The notes under the pieces were generated by a model that was not told the DNA's origin, did not search any database, and was given only the letters and a program-made list of their open reading frames with translations. The translations under genes and the position numbers were made by a program. DNA of 64,000 nucleotides, taken from positions 310,001 to 374,000 of the forward strand of contig NZ_MSLT01000023.1 in assembly GCF_002149925.1 (NCBI RefSeq), written 5' to 3'. Source of the DNA: Thioflexithrix psekupsensis (GTDB taxonomy: Bacteria > Pseudomonadota > Gammaproteobacteria > Beggiatoales > Beggiatoaceae). This document shows positions 1 to 13,025 of this stretch, one piece after another; position 1 is the stretch's first letter, and every line of letters begins with the position of its first letter.

Positions 1-1896
1 AAAAAGAATATTGATACGCTAACAAAAACATTTGCCGAATGGAAACCCATCCGAGAACAAGTGGTTCAATCTTGGTATGAAGGTCAGTATGAACAAACTG
101 CCAAAATAACACAAGAAAAAGGCAATCCCCAAGTGATGCAATTGGAAACAGATTTGAAACAAATTACCACTTTTGCTGAACAAAAAGCAGAAGAATTTAT
201 GGAGGAAGCTCGTGGTAGTGCGCAGAAAGTTTTTCTTTATTCTATCTTGGTTTTTTCCTTGCTGATAGCGGCTTCTATTATCATTGCATTGATAACGGCA
301 AAATCAATTACCACCCCATTGGCAATTTTAAACCAAGTGGCCAGCAATATTGCTGATGGTAATTTGGACACTGTGATTCATGTGAATCGCAATGATGAAC
401 TAGGGCATTTAATGGAATCCTTTGCCGAAACTCAATCACGATTAAAAGAACGGATTGAATCCGACAAGCGAATTGCCAGTGAAGCATTGCGTATTAATGA
501 AGCCTTAAATAATGTGATGACAGGTGTTTTAATCGCTGATAATGATTTTAATGTGATTTACACTAACCAAGCGGTGAGAGAGTTTTTTAGTAAATACGAA
601 ACAAAGATTAGAAAAGATTTACCGAATTTTAGTCAAGATAGAATTGTCGGTTTTTCTATCGATCAATTTCACCACCAACCGCATCATCAACGGGCAGTAT
701 TAAGTCGCATGAGTGGCAGTCATTCCACCACAATTCTTATTGGCGGGCGCACGGTGACTTTAAATATCAGTACCGTGATTGATCAATCTGGCGAACGTTT
801 GGGCTGGATTGTGGAATGGCGCGACCGCACGGATGAAGTGAAAATTGAGAATGAAATTAAATCGGTGGTTTCTGCCGCTTCTAAAGGTGATTTTAATCAG
901 CGATTAAGTTTAGATCAGAAAACAGGCTTTTTTAAAGCCTTGAGTGAAAATCTAAATTCTGTTTTAGATTATAATCAGCAAATGATTAATGAATTAATGT
1001 CTTTATTTTCTAGTGTTTCTAAAGGCGATTTAACACAGTCAATTATTCGTGATTATTCAGGTTCATTGCAACAGCTTAAAGATGACGTGAATGGAACGAT
1101 TGACAAATTGACTGAAGTCATGTCTGAAATTAAGACTTCCGTTGAAACCATTAAGCAAGCCACAGATGAAATCTCCAGAGGTAATGTTGATTTAAGTCAA
1201 CGCACAGAAGAACATGCGGCTTCATTGGAAGAAACGTCAGCCAGTATGGAAGAAATGACCAGTACGGTGCAGCAAAATGCCAGCAATGCGCAAAAAGCCA
1301 AACAATTAGCCAGTGGCGCACGCGATTCTGCTAAAAAAGGCGGTGAAGTGGTGAATAATGCCATTAACGCCATGAGTGTCATTAACGAAAGCAGTAATAA
1401 AATCACAGATATTATTAGCGTGATTAATGAAATTGCTTTTCAAACGAATTTATTGGCCTTAAATGCGGCTGTGGAAGCGGCTCGCGCAGGAGAGCAAGGA
1501 CGTGGTTTTGCGGTGGTCGCAGCCGAAGTGCGCAGTCTCGCCCAACGCAGTGCGGCTGCGGCTAAAGAAATCGGTTCGTTGATTAAGGACAGCGTTGAAA
1601 AAGTGCAAGAAGGCACTCGTTTGGTGAATCAATCGGGACAAACGCTAGAAGAAATTAACTTAGCGGTGCGTCAAGTCAGCGATATTATTGCAGAGATTTC
1701 TATTTCTAGCCAAGAACAAGCCTCTGGTATTAATCAAGTCAATAAAGCCATTTCGCAAATGGACGAAATGACGCAGCAAAATGCAGCCTTAGTAGAGCAA
1801 TCTTCTGTGGCCAGTGAAGCGATGCGAGAACAGACTTTAAAATTATTAGAACAAGTGGCTTTTTTCAAAACAAGAAATGAGCGAAAGAGAGCGTAA
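1..1896 (+). CDS. Methyl-accepting chemotaxis protein, 5' end outside window
   Basis: The frame is open from base 1, so the gene starts upstream of the window; about 631 residues are visible. In order: the end of a sensory region, one membrane helix (about bases 235-300), a HAMP domain, a PAS-like domain (about bases 490-850), one or two further HAMP-like segments, and a long coiled-coil signalling domain. The hairpin tip that binds CheA and CheW is well conserved ([20 protein letters not shown], about bases 1426-1485). No C-terminal CheR/CheB tethering pentapeptide is seen. The stop codon lies 4 bases before the rnfE start, so the two genes probably share a transcript, which is an unusual pairing. 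Function as a chemoreceptor is secure; the ligand is unknown. Confidence 0.95.
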   Translation, partial: KKNIDTLTKTFAEWKPIREQVVQSWYEGQYEQTAKITQEKGNPQVMQLETDLKQITTFAEQKAEEFMEEARGSAQKVFLYSILVFSLLIAASIIIALITAKSITTPLAILNQVASNIADGNLDTVIHVNRNDELGHLMESFAETQSRLKERIESDKRIASEALRINEALNNVMTGVLIADNDFNVIYTNQAVREFFSKYETKIRKDLPNFSQDRIVGFSIDQFHHQPHHQRAVLSRMSGSHSTTILIGGRTVTLNISTVIDQSGERLGWIVEWRDRTDEVKIENEIKSVVSAASKGDFNQRLSLDQKTGFFKALSENLNSVLDYNQQMINELMSLFSSVSKGDLTQSIIRDYSGSLQQLKDDVNGTIDKLTEVMSEIKTSVETIKQATDEISRGNVDLSQRTEEHAASLEETSASMEEMTSTVQQNASNAQKAKQLASGARDSAKKGGEVVNNAINAMSVINESSNKITDIISVINEIAFQTNLLALNAAVEAARAGEQGRGFAVVAAEVRSLAQRSAAAAKEIGSLIKDSVEKVQEGTRLVNQSGQTLEEINLAVRQVSDIIAEISISSQEQASGINQVNKAISQMDEMTQQNAALVEQSSVASEAMREQTLKLLEQVAFFKTRNERKRA

Positions 1897-1900
1897 AATC

Positions 1901-2605
1901 ATGATAGCGCGTTATTCTGACATTATCCGTAATGGGCTGTGGACTAATAACCCCGGTTTAGTGCAATTATTAGGTTTATGTCCATTGTTGGCGGTTACAG
2001 GAACGGCCGTAAATGGCTTGGGATTGGGGATTGCTACCACCTTGATTTTGATGACTTCTAATGCCACTGTGTCCCTAGTGCGTCACGTGGTGCCAAATGA
2101 AGTGCGTTTGCCTGTATTTGTGCTGATTATTGCCTCTTTTGTTACCACGATTGAAATGTTGATGAAAGCTTTTTATTTCGATCTTTATTTGGTTTTGGGT
2201 ATTTTTATTCCTTTAATTGTCACGAATTGTTCCGTCATTGGACGCGCAGAAGCTTTTGCATCGAAAGAACCCATTGATCGGGCAATTATCGATGGTTTAA
2301 TGATGGGCTTAGGATTTACGATGGCTTTGGTTTTATTAGGGGGAATGCGGGAATTATTAGGACAAGGCACTTTATTTGCCCAAGCAGAGTTAATGTTTGG
2401 CCAATATGCCCAATCATTCACTATTGTGGTATTTGAAGAATATCGTGGCTTTTTATTGGCAATTTTACCGCCGGGGGCATTTATTGGATTGGGATTATTA
2501 ATTGCGTTAAAAAATACTATTGATAAATACAGCGCAAAACGTCCTATAACCCAGCCTATTGTTTGGACTAAAACAACGGAAGAAACCGCTAAACCATTGG
2601 CTTAA
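1901..2605 (+). CDS. rnfE: Electron transport complex protein RnfE/RsxE
   Basis: Integral membrane subunit of the Rnf (Rsx) complex, which couples electron transfer between NADH and ferredoxin to ion movement across the inner membrane. The 234-residue product is almost all hydrophobic helices and carries the family start [19 protein letters not shown] and the [12 protein letters not shown] motif. An ATG 24 bases upstream at 1877 would overlap the chemoreceptor gene; I prefer 1901 because family members begin close to this point. nth follows 26 bases later, the rnfE-nth order known from many gammaproteobacteria. The usual upstream neighbour rnfG is replaced here by a chemoreceptor gene, so rnfABCDG must lie elsewhere or further upstream. 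Confidence 0.93.
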   Translation: MIARYSDIIRNGLWTNNPGLVQLLGLCPLLAVTGTAVNGLGLGIATTLILMTSNATVSLVRHVVPNEVRLPVFVLIIASFVTTIEMLMKAFYFDLYLVLGIFIPLIVTNCSVIGRAEAFASKEPIDRAIIDGLMMGLGFTMALVLLGGMRELLGQGTLFAQAELMFGQYAQSFTIVVFEEYRGFLLAILPPGAFIGLGLLIALKNTIDKYSAKRPITQPIVWTKTTEETAKPLA

Positions 2606-2631
2606 TGGATTCAGTATGTTAGGTATTAAAT

Positions 2632-3264
2632 TTGGATATTAATACACGTCAAGAATTATTCGCTCGCTTACAAGCGCACAATCCCCATCCTACCACTGAA
2701 TTATGTTATGAAAACACATTTCAATTATTAATTGCGGTGATTTTATCCGCTCAAGCCACTGATATTAGTGTGAATAAGGCCACGCTGCCATTATTTGAAT
2801 TTATAAAAACACCGCAGCAATTATTGGCTTTAGGAGAAGAATCGTTAAAAACTTATATTAAAACGATTGGTTTATACAACAGTAAAGCGCGTCACATTAT
2901 GGCGACTTGTGCGCGATTAGTGACTGATTATCAAGGGGATGTTCCCCATGATCGCGCTGCGTTGGAGAGTTTACCCGGTGTGGGGCGAAAAACGGCAAAT
3001 GTGATTCTCAATACTGCGTTTGGCCAGCCCACGGTGGCAGTAGATACGCATATTTTTCGCGTCGCCAATCGTACGGGATTGGCGACGGGTAAAACGGTGT
3101 TGGCGGTGGAGCAGGGCTTGTTAAAAAATATTCCACCTGAGTATTTACGCCATGCGCATCATTGGTTGATTTTGCATGGGCGTTATGTGTGTGTGGCGCG
3201 GAAACCTAAGTGTTCACAGTGTGTTATTGCAGATTTATGCGAATTTTCTGAAAAAACACCATAA
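2632..3264 (+). CDS. nth: Endonuclease III (DNA glycosylase/AP lyase)
   Basis: Base-excision repair enzyme that removes oxidised pyrimidines and cleaves the abasic site. The 210-residue product shows the helix-hairpin-helix with catalytic lysine (LPGVGRKTANV), the catalytic aspartate in VDTHIFRV, and the C-terminal 4Fe-4S loop with spacing C-x6-C-x2-C-x5-C (CVARKPKCSQCVIADLC). The start is a TTG: the frame is closed by TAG at 2620, no ATG or GTG is available, and AGG at 2621-2623 lies 8 bases upstream. It is cotranscribed with rnfE by position. Length and motifs match the family; it appears intact. Confidence 0.96.
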   Translation: MDINTRQELFARLQAHNPHPTTELCYENTFQLLIAVILSAQATDISVNKATLPLFEFIKTPQQLLALGEESLKTYIKTIGLYNSKARHIMATCARLVTDYQGDVPHDRAALESLPGVGRKTANVILNTAFGQPTVAVDTHIFRVANRTGLATGKTVLAVEQGLLKNIPPEYLRHAHHWLILHGRYVCVARKPKCSQCVIADLCEFSEKTP

Positions 3265-3277
3265 ACTCCTAATAAAT

Positions 3278-4036
3278 TCACTTTAATCGCCCCAAGCGTG
3301 CCAAAATTTGCCGCGCAATGTGTTCTCCCCACAATGTGTATCCCGCAGCCGATGGATGTATGCCGTCTTCTGCCCAATAATCCATCGATTGAGGTGAGTG
3401 CGTAAAATCAATATAAGCACATTTGGCTTGTCTTATTACTGATTGTTCTAAATGATAATTTAATAGCATTCGACGAATATTGAGTAAAAAACGCAGAGGT
3501 TGCGGTGCATATTTTTTTTGAGAAAAAGGGGGGGATAAGGTGAAGAAAATCCCTTGTTTTACATTATCTTTAGCACTATGAATCACGCGATATAATTCTT
3601 CTCGCCAGCGCGACAATGAGGTCAATTGCCACGTGTCATTGAGACCTAAAACAATCACTAAAATATCAGGTTTTAACGGTTCCACTTGGGGAATCAACCA
3701 ATGATGCGTTTTTTGCACATTAATCTCTCTTCCCCCCAAGCATTGCCAGTGAATGGCTTGTTTAGTATAACCATTTAAATGGGCAGCGATTTGTGCGGCT
3801 AAACCTTGTGCATGGGTGGCGATTCCTATGCCCACTGCGGTCGATTCGCCCAATACCACCAGCGTATGTATCGGATACGTGCCTTTAAACACGCCCTGAG
3901 TCGCGCCCGCAGGATAGGGTAAAATGCGATTTAACGGTTGAATGCGGCGTTTTTGCCAATACCATAGAGGAAATAGCAAAATAAACCCCATCCACCATAT
4001 CAGGTGTAATAACCATAAGGGTAATTTTTCTAACAT
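3278..4036 (-). CDS. SGNH/GDSL-type hydrolase, membrane anchored
   Basis: Likely esterase or acyl hydrolase. The 252-residue product starts with a hydrophobic segment (about residues 5-27, LWLLHLIWWMGFILLFPLWY) that would anchor it in the inner membrane. The SGNH blocks follow: VVLGESTAVGIG holds the nucleophile serine (GES in place of GDS), block III is LGLNDTW, and the C-terminal catalytic pair is in DGIHPSAAGY. The gene converges on nth with only 13 bases between them and diverges from batD. Substrate unknown; assignment to the fold is firm, the exact reaction is not. Confidence 0.85.
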   Translation of the reverse strand: MLEKLPLWLLHLIWWMGFILLFPLWYWQKRRIQPLNRILPYPAGATQGVFKGTYPIHTLVVLGESTAVGIGIATHAQGLAAQIAAHLNGYTKQAIHWQCLGGREINVQKTHHWLIPQVEPLKPDILVIVLGLNDTWQLTSLSRWREELYRVIHSAKDNVKQGIFFTLSPPFSQKKYAPQPLRFLLNIRRMLLNYHLEQSVIRQAKCAYIDFTHSPQSMDYWAEDGIHPSAAGYTLWGEHIARQILARLGRLK

Positions 4037-4081
4037 TTTTCTGTTTATCCACCTTGTTTTTAGTATGAAATGAGATAAGAA

Positions 4082-5857
4082 ATGGTGATTGTCATGATGA
4101 TAGTGATAAGAACGTTATATAAATTGTACTTTAGTCTACTCTTATTTGTCTTGTTTAGCACCGAATTATTGGCCGCGCCCACGCTTACAGCCCATTTAGA
4201 TAGCCCGCAAATTACGCAAGATCAAGTGGCTTTTTTAACGTTGACTTTAGATGATCCTCAACAATTGGCAAACAGTCGTTCATCCGAGCCAGATTTAACG
4301 CCTTTACGTGAATTATTTGAAGTTTCTGGCCAGCAAGTGATGGAGTCAACTAATGTGATTAATAATCGCATTAGCCGACAATTAACGTGGTCTTATCAAC
4401 TTGCACCTAAACAATCAGGGCAATTAACAATTCCTGCATTGAGTTTAAAAATAGGCGATACAGAAATAAAATCTGAGCCTTTATTATTGCAAGTATTGCC
4501 CGCGGATAAAACGCAAGCGCAAAGTTTGCGTTTAGAGGTGACGGTGTCTAATGATTCTCCTTATTTATTTGAGCCAATTCATTACACCATGCGTTTTTAT
4601 CATCATGGTGAATTAAGAGAAATGCAGGCTGTTCCTCCCGGTGATAATGTTCTTATTAAACCGTTAACCCATACCAATAAAGCCTATCAGCAAGTGATTA
4701 ATGGGGAAAATGTAACGGTAAGTGAATTGGTTTATTTAGTTACACCCTTAAAAAGTGGTGAATGGGAATTATCTCCTGCACAAATTATAGGGCAAAAAAT
4801 AGACCAACGAAGTGGATCATTTGGTGGAGGGGGATTTTTTAGTTTTAATACGCCGCGTCCGGTGACTATTCGCAGTGATTCTGTGTCATTAAAGGTTAAA
4901 TCTCCCGCCCATCAACCCTGGTTACCTGCAACGAAAGTGGAATTAACGCAGGAATGGGAAACGCCTATTGATGGGGAATTATCTGTGGGTTTGCCAATTA
5001 TTCGGACTTTAGTATTAACCGCAAAAGGCAGTGGAGAGCAGGCATTGCCACCTTTGGATAAGCTGATGTCAGAACAAGCAAATTTATTGCGGGTACGCGC
5101 TCCTAATGCCGAGCAGAATTGGTCTATTCCACGCGGTGAGAATCATGGCGTGGCTACTTTAAAACAACGTTTTAGTTTAACGCCATTGCAAGCCGGAACA
5201 ATTATTTTACCTGAAATAAAAGTACCCTGGTGGAATGTCACTACGGATCAATTAGAATGGGCGATTATTCCAGAGCAAACCTTAACGGTTATTGAAAATC
5301 CTGCGTTTGTGTTATCTCCAGCACCAGAAACGGTTAATCATGCCGCTCCTGTTACTGTTCAATATGTACAGCAAGTTGCTTTTAATTTGTGGCAATATGG
5401 ATTTTTAAGTACGGCATTATTGGCATTATTTATTGCGTTAGTATTATCTCGTTTGTCATTAAAACCAAAACCAGTAAAAATAGCAATGTCATCAACGGCT
5501 GTTTCTCGCTTAGATACGAAATGGTTATGGCAACAGTTTGCCGCGACCAATGATTTATCCCAATTACGACGTTTATTACAGCGATATATTTGTTATCATT
5601 GGCGATTGCCTTTAACTCATTCTTTAAGTCATTTAACGCAGATTATTGGGCAAGACACTGAAGCACAACGCAACGTGGTGCATTTGATACAGGTTTTGGA
5701 TGTGGCTTTGTATGGCAAAGAACGGGAAAATTTAGATGTGGCACAGTGGAAACATGAGTTACTGTCGGCATTGGCACATTTACCTGTTCCTCGTCCGACC
5801 GCTGGTGATCAGGCAGGGTCTCCCGCAGAAGTGTTGCTGCTCAATCCCGCGGTGTAG
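4082..5857 (+). CDS. batD: BatD family protein
   Basis: BatD (oxygen tolerance) proteins are periplasmic beta-domain proteins with a C-terminal membrane helix, normally encoded with MoxR, BatA, BatB and BatC. Here the 591-residue product has an N-terminal signal segment (about residues 12-32), beta-rich periplasmic domains with family features such as RQLTWSYQLAPKQSGQLTIP, a membrane helix near residues 437-457 and a cytoplasmic tail. Met codons at 4094 and 4097 are alternative starts. No other bat gene is adjacent, so it stands alone between an SGNH hydrolase and the ATP synthase operon. The role in aerobic stress is inferred from the family only. Confidence 0.85.
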   Translation: MVIVMMIVIRTLYKLYFSLLLFVLFSTELLAAPTLTAHLDSPQITQDQVAFLTLTLDDPQQLANSRSSEPDLTPLRELFEVSGQQVMESTNVINNRISRQLTWSYQLAPKQSGQLTIPALSLKIGDTEIKSEPLLLQVLPADKTQAQSLRLEVTVSNDSPYLFEPIHYTMRFYHHGELREMQAVPPGDNVLIKPLTHTNKAYQQVINGENVTVSELVYLVTPLKSGEWELSPAQIIGQKIDQRSGSFGGGGFFSFNTPRPVTIRSDSVSLKVKSPAHQPWLPATKVELTQEWETPIDGELSVGLPIIRTLVLTAKGSGEQALPPLDKLMSEQANLLRVRAPNAEQNWSIPRGENHGVATLKQRFSLTPLQAGTIILPEIKVPWWNVTTDQLEWAIIPEQTLTVIENPAFVLSPAPETVNHAAPVTVQYVQQVAFNLWQYGFLSTALLALFIALVLSRLSLKPKPVKIAMSSTAVSRLDTKWLWQQFAATNDLSQLRRLLQRYICYHWRLPLTHSLSHLTQIIGQDTEAQRNVVHLIQVLDVALYGKERENLDVAQWKHELLSALAHLPVPRPTAGDQAGSPAEVLLLNPAV

Positions 5858-6218
5858 AGATTTTTAGGTCGCTATCGCAAGAACTGGCGGCAGGCCACAG
5901 GTCTGCCCCACAATAGTGCGGTGAGAAACTGTAAAATTTTGTGGTAAAAACAATTGCTATATAGCATCTTTTTGTTTAATATTGTATTTTTCAAAAAAAG
6001 GGGCATATTGAACATTTTGTTCAATGGCTGGAGTGTTTTTTTTATGTTGACCCTCCCCATAGGCGGCATTATACTTGCGGCTTTATTTGGCCAACTGGAC
6101 TAAAGCGTCTAACATCCGCGCCGCTTGTTTAGAAGATAGGCAAGTCGCTGGAAGTTGTAGATGTCGCAAATCATGGTGGCTTTAACCGTAGGTTACAATC
6201 GTTTGAGACTCCCTTTTG
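5858..6218. other. Intergenic region between batD and atpI
   Basis: This 361-base stretch has no convincing gene. A short hairpin at about 5890-5908 (GGCAGGCC, loop ACA, GGTCTGCC, with one G-T pair) sits just after batD and may help end its transcript, although no T run follows. A minus-strand 34-codon open stretch near 6083-6187 is too short to call. The promoter for the ATP synthase genes should lie in the last 100 bases, but I see no clear -35/-10 pair. Confidence 0.5.
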
Positions 6219-6608
6219 ATGAATTTTGAATCATCTGATTTTGATGCCAAGAGAATATTTCGCGTGCAGGCCTTTGCGGTGTCGGGTTTGGCGTTGCTGT
6301 TTTATATTTTCGATGGGCAGTCAGCCGCACAAGGGGCTTTTTACGGTGGGGCGATTGTGCTTTTTAATACATGGGTGACGCATCGCCGTTTAAAATCTGC
6401 ACAGGAACTGGCAAAAATCGCGCCGGGTAGGGAAGTGACTGCATTGTATTTAGCAGCGATACAGCGTTTTGTGTTTACGCTGGTTTTTTTCGCCGTGGGC
6501 ATGGGGTGGTTGCAACTTGATCCCGTCCCTATGCTGGTTGGTTTTGGAGTGGTACAATTGAGTTATTTTGTAAGCGGTTTCTTAATCAGTCATAAATCGA
6601 TAAAATAA
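6219..6608 (+). CDS. atpI: ATP synthase protein I
   Basis: Small membrane protein thought to assist assembly of the c-ring or metal import during ATP synthase biogenesis. The 129-residue product has four hydrophobic segments and the family patterns AQGAFYGGAIVLFNTW and RFVFTLVFFAVGMGW. ATG at 6219 is preferred to the TTG three bases upstream. It leads the atp operon, with a 90-base gap before atpB, the usual arrangement in gammaproteobacteria. The usual parAB neighbours are absent upstream. Confidence 0.9.
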   Translation: MNFESSDFDAKRIFRVQAFAVSGLALLFYIFDGQSAAQGAFYGGAIVLFNTWVTHRRLKSAQELAKIAPGREVTALYLAAIQRFVFTLVFFAVGMGWLQLDPVPMLVGFGVVQLSYFVSGFLISHKSIK

Positions 6609-6665
6609 TATTAAAAAAGCGTACGAAGTGTGTTTTCTAGTATTCAAAATTGACAGTTATTATAA

Positions 6666-7505
<840 letters not shown>

Positions 7506-7561
7506 TTTTTATCTTAACCTTTCATTTTCATTGTACTTTACTTTTTAGGAGAAACTTCACT

Positions 7562-7855
7562 ATGAGTCCTGACGTTATCAATCAAATGGGTGCCGTTTAC
7601 GCTAACACCGTATTAGTTGTTGGTTTGATTCTGGCGTTTGCCGCAGCGGCCTCAGCGATTGGCTGGGCGATTATTTGTTCACAATACTTGTCAGGTATTG
7701 CCCGTCAACCCGAAATGCGTTCACAATTGATGGGACAAATGTTATTTACGGGTGGTTTGATGGAAGCGTTCCCGATGATCGCTTTAGGGATTGCCATGTT
7801 CTTTACTTTCGCTAACCCGTTTGCAGGGTCTTTCTTAGCAGCCGTTGGCGGTTAA
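7562..7855 (+). CDS. atpE: ATP synthase Fo subunit c
   Basis: Forms the rotating proteolipid ring. Two membrane helices are joined by the polar loop ARQPE (residues 47-51), and the ion-binding carboxylate is Glu68 in GGLMEAFPMIALG. At 97 residues it is longer than the 79-residue E. coli protein, with extra sequence at both ends. The side chains around Glu68 look like those of proton-type rings, but ion choice cannot be settled from sequence alone. A good ribosome site (TTTAGGAG) precedes the start. Confidence 0.97.
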   Translation: MSPDVINQMGAVYANTVLVVGLILAFAAAASAIGWAIICSQYLSGIARQPEMRSQLMGQMLFTGGLMEAFPMIALGIAMFFTFANPFAGSFLAAVGG

Positions 7856-7888
7856 TCACTCCATTCACGTAACCAAACAGGTGTCGAG

Positions 7889-8359
7889 ATGAATTTAACA
7901 GCCACTCTCTTCGGACAAATGGGTACATTTGCTGTACTCGTTTGGTTCGTCGGCCGCTATCTCTGGGGGCCAATGACGACCATGTTGGCTGACCGCAATA
8001 AACGGATCGCCGATGGTTTGGCGGCCGCGGATCGCGGTAAGCATGAGTTGGAGCTGGCCAGTCAACGCGCCGCCGATGTTTTGCGTAAAGCAAAACAAGA
8101 AGCCGCTGACATCGTCAGTGCTGCCAATAAGCAAGCCAGTCAATTGGTCGAGCAAGCTCGCACAGATGCGCGTGCAGAAGGTCAACGTCAGTTGGAAGCC
8201 GCGCAAGCTGAAATCGAACAAGAGAAAAAGCGGGCGCAAGAACAACTGCATGAACAAGCCGTCGGTCTCGCTATTCTCTGTGCTGAAAAAGTGCTAGAGC
8301 GCGAAATTAACGCGGCGAATCATGCCGTCTTCATTCAGCAGATGATCAAGAAAATATAG
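7889..8359 (+). CDS. atpF: ATP synthase Fo subunit b
   Basis: Peripheral stalk subunit that links Fo to F1. The 156-residue product has one N-terminal membrane helix (MNLTATLFGQMGTFAVLVWF) followed by a long charged coiled coil rich in Ala, Glu, Gln and Lys. Length equals the E. coli protein. It lies 33 bases after atpE and 9 bases before atpH. Confidence 0.96.
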   Translation: MNLTATLFGQMGTFAVLVWFVGRYLWGPMTTMLADRNKRIADGLAAADRGKHELELASQRAADVLRKAKQEAADIVSAANKQASQLVEQARTDARAEGQRQLEAAQAEIEQEKKRAQEQLHEQAVGLAILCAEKVLEREINAANHAVFIQQMIKKI

Positions 8360-8368
8360 GCATAACGT

Positions 8369-8905
8369 ATGTCAGAACTTGCAACCTTGGCGCGCCCTTA
8401 TGCAGAAGCCATCGCTGATCTGGCCAAGGCCGACAACCAGTTCGATCAATGGTCTGATGATCTTGCTTTTCTTACGACCGTCGTCGAATCCTCCGAGTTA
8501 AGCACCTGGGTGCGTACACCCAGTGTCGGAGGAAATGCGCTTGTCAGCCTTATTCTGGACGTTTGTGCCAATCAAGTCAGCCCTGCGGCGCAAAATTTAG
8601 TGCGGGTTTTGGTGGATTATCAACGCCTTGCGTTACTGCCGCATGTTGCCGTTCAGTACGAAGCCTTAAAGGCGCAGCATAAAGGCTATGCTAAGGTAGA
8701 AATCGTTTCTGCCTACACGCTTACGCCTGAACAGCAGCAAGACCTTGAAGCCCGCTTGCAGAAAAGTCTGGGTAAAACCATTGACATCCGCATGACCACC
8801 GATACGTCTTTGATCGGCGGTTGCTTGATTCGGGCGGGTGATCAGGTCACAGACCTTTCCGTTAAAGGACGACTTCAACAATTGGCCGCTGAACTGCGCC
8901 ATTAA
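8369..8905 (+). CDS. atpH: ATP synthase F1 subunit delta
   Basis: Connects the peripheral stalk to the alpha3beta3 head. The 178-residue product has the family start LATLARPYAEAIADLAK and the C-terminal pattern DTSLIGGCLIRAGDQVTDLSVKGRLQQL. It is packed between atpF and atpA, with gaps of 9 and 16 bases. Confidence 0.97.
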   Translation: MSELATLARPYAEAIADLAKADNQFDQWSDDLAFLTTVVESSELSTWVRTPSVGGNALVSLILDVCANQVSPAAQNLVRVLVDYQRLALLPHVAVQYEALKAQHKGYAKVEIVSAYTLTPEQQQDLEARLQKSLGKTIDIRMTTDTSLIGGCLIRAGDQVTDLSVKGRLQQLAAELRH

Positions 8906-8921
8906 AGCGAGAATATAATCC

Positions 8922-10463
8922 ATGCAGCTTAATCCCTCTGAAATCAGTGAACTGATTAAACAAAAAATCCAGCAGTACGACTTGCCCAATCAAGCGCGTA
9001 GTGAAGGTACCATCGTGAGTGTCACCGATGGCATTATTCGTATTCATGGTCTGGCCGATGCGCAACAAGGTGAAATGCTAGAGTTGCCCGGTAATGCTTA
9101 TGGTTTGGTCTTAAACTTAGAGCGGGACTCTGTGGGTGCGGTGGTTTTGGGTTCTTACGAACACTTAGCCGAAGGCGACACTGTCAAATGCACCAGACGT
9201 ATTATGGAAGTTCCCGTCGGTGAAGCCCTGTTAGGGCGCGTGGTCAATCCACTGGGGATTGCCATTGACGGTAAAGGTCCCGTTGCTACCACCGAAACCT
9301 TACCTTTAGAGCGTATCGCACCGGGTGTGATTAGTCGCCAATCTGTAAGCCAACCCGTACAAACGGGCTTAAAATCAGTGGATGCGATGGTGCCTATCGG
9401 ACGCGGACAACGGGAATTGATCATCGGCGACCGTCAAACCGGTAAAACTGCCGTTGCTGTTGATGCCATTATCAATCAAAAAGGCACGGGCATTAAGTGT
9501 ATTTACGTGGCGATTGGGCAAAAAGCCTCTTCTATCGCTAACGTAGTGCGCAAATTAGAAGAACACGGCGCAATGGAACACACTATCATTGTTGCTGCGT
9601 CTGCTTCTGAATCAGCCGCATTACAATTTATTGCGCCTTATGCGGGTTGTGCGATGGGCGAGTATTTCCGTGATCGCGGTGAAGATGCCCTGATTATTTA
9701 TGATGATTTGACCAAACAAGCCTGGGCTTATCGCCAAGTGTCTTTGTTACTGCGTCGTCCACCGGGTCGAGAAGCCTATCCGGGTGATGTATTCTACTTG
9801 CATTCTCGCTTGTTAGAGCGTGCTGCGCGGGTTAATCCTGATTATGTAGAAAAAATGACCGGCGGCAAAGTCAAAGGCAAAACGGGATCATTAACCGCAC
9901 TGCCCATCATTGAAACCCAAGCCGGTGACGTGTCTGCTTTCGTACCCACCAACGTTATCTCTATTACTGACGGTCAAATTTACTTAGAAACCGACCTGTT
10001 TAACTCAGGGATTCGTCCTGCGATCAACGCGGGCTTATCCGTATCACGGGTAGGTGGCGCGGCACAAACCAAGATCATTAAGAAATTGGGTGGTGGTGTG
10101 CGTTTAAGTTTGGCGCAGTATCGGGAATTGGCTGCCTTTGCTCAGTTTGCTTCGGACTTAGATGAAAGTACCCGTAAGCAAATCGAACGCGGTCAACGTG
10201 TCACTGAACTGATGAAGCAAAAGCAATACTCTCCTTTGAGCGTTGCAGAAATGGCCGTTTCTCTGTTTGCCGTCAATGAGGGCTATCTGGACGACGTGCC
10301 TGTGAAAAAAGTGGTTGAATTTGAGCATGGTTTGCATGTTTATATGCGAAATAATCATGCCAGTTTGTTGCAAGAAATCAATGCCAGCGGCGATTACAAT
10401 GCTGACATCGAGGCGCGTTTTAAGAAAGCCCTCCAAGATTTCAAAGCCAATCACACATGGTAA
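8922..10463 (+). CDS. atpA: ATP synthase F1 subunit alpha
   Basis: Non-catalytic nucleotide-binding subunit of the F1 head. The 513-residue product, the same length as in E. coli, has the beta-barrel start [15 protein letters not shown], the P-loop GDRQTGKT near residue 169, and the arginine-bearing motif [11 protein letters not shown]-type segment in the C-terminal half ([16 protein letters not shown]). It is intact and in the standard operon position. Confidence 0.98.
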   Translation: MQLNPSEISELIKQKIQQYDLPNQARSEGTIVSVTDGIIRIHGLADAQQGEMLELPGNAYGLVLNLERDSVGAVVLGSYEHLAEGDTVKCTRRIMEVPVGEALLGRVVNPLGIAIDGKGPVATTETLPLERIAPGVISRQSVSQPVQTGLKSVDAMVPIGRGQRELIIGDRQTGKTAVAVDAIINQKGTGIKCIYVAIGQKASSIANVVRKLEEHGAMEHTIIVAASASESAALQFIAPYAGCAMGEYFRDRGEDALIIYDDLTKQAWAYRQVSLLLRRPPGREAYPGDVFYLHSRLLERAARVNPDYVEKMTGGKVKGKTGSLTALPIIETQAGDVSAFVPTNVISITDGQIYLETDLFNSGIRPAINAGLSVSRVGGAAQTKIIKKLGGGVRLSLAQYRELAAFAQFASDLDESTRKQIERGQRVTELMKQKQYSPLSVAEMAVSLFAVNEGYLDDVPVKKVVEFEHGLHVYMRNNHASLLQEINASGDYNADIEARFKKALQDFKANHTW

Positions 10464-10547
10464 ATGGGACGGATTAGAGGTGAAAGGGGGCTGAACCAAT
10501 GACCTATTGGTCTCGCCCTTTTCCCTTGTTGCTTTAAGGATAACACA

Positions 10548-12849
<2,302 letters not shown>

Positions 12850-12876
12850 ACAACCTACTATTTTGGGTTGTCTATG

Positions 12877-12900
12877 GATGCCGATATTCGTATCGGCATC
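12877..12900 (+). promoter_or_regulatory. Perfect hairpin with TTCG loop between atpD and atpC
   Basis: GATGCCGATA, loop TTCG, TATCGGCATC: a 10-bp perfect stem closed by four bases. A weaker hairpin (CAACC/GGTTG) lies just upstream at 12851-12870. No T run follows, so it is not a classic terminator. Its place inside the operon suggests RNA processing, 3' end protection of the atpD message or partial termination that lowers atpC output; that role is inferred. Confidence 0.6.
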
Positions 12901-13025
12901 ACCGTGGGGATTTTAATGGAACTGCGGTAAAAAATTTTTAATCGGTGTCTGAATCAAAATTTATAAAAATTGAGCATATTGTTATTGTTTAAGACATTTT
13001 CAAAGAGATAAACGGGATATTTGTT

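Noticed and set aside
5872-6069. 65-residue minus-strand ORF between batD and atpI
   Set aside because: Low-complexity translation, no ribosome site, no motif; chance ORF in AT-rich DNA.
6083-6187. Minus-strand open stretch of about 34 codons between batD and atpI (LSSKQAARMLDALVQLAK)
   Set aside because: Protein-like in composition but too short, with no start or ribosome site and no recognised family; possibly a gene relic.
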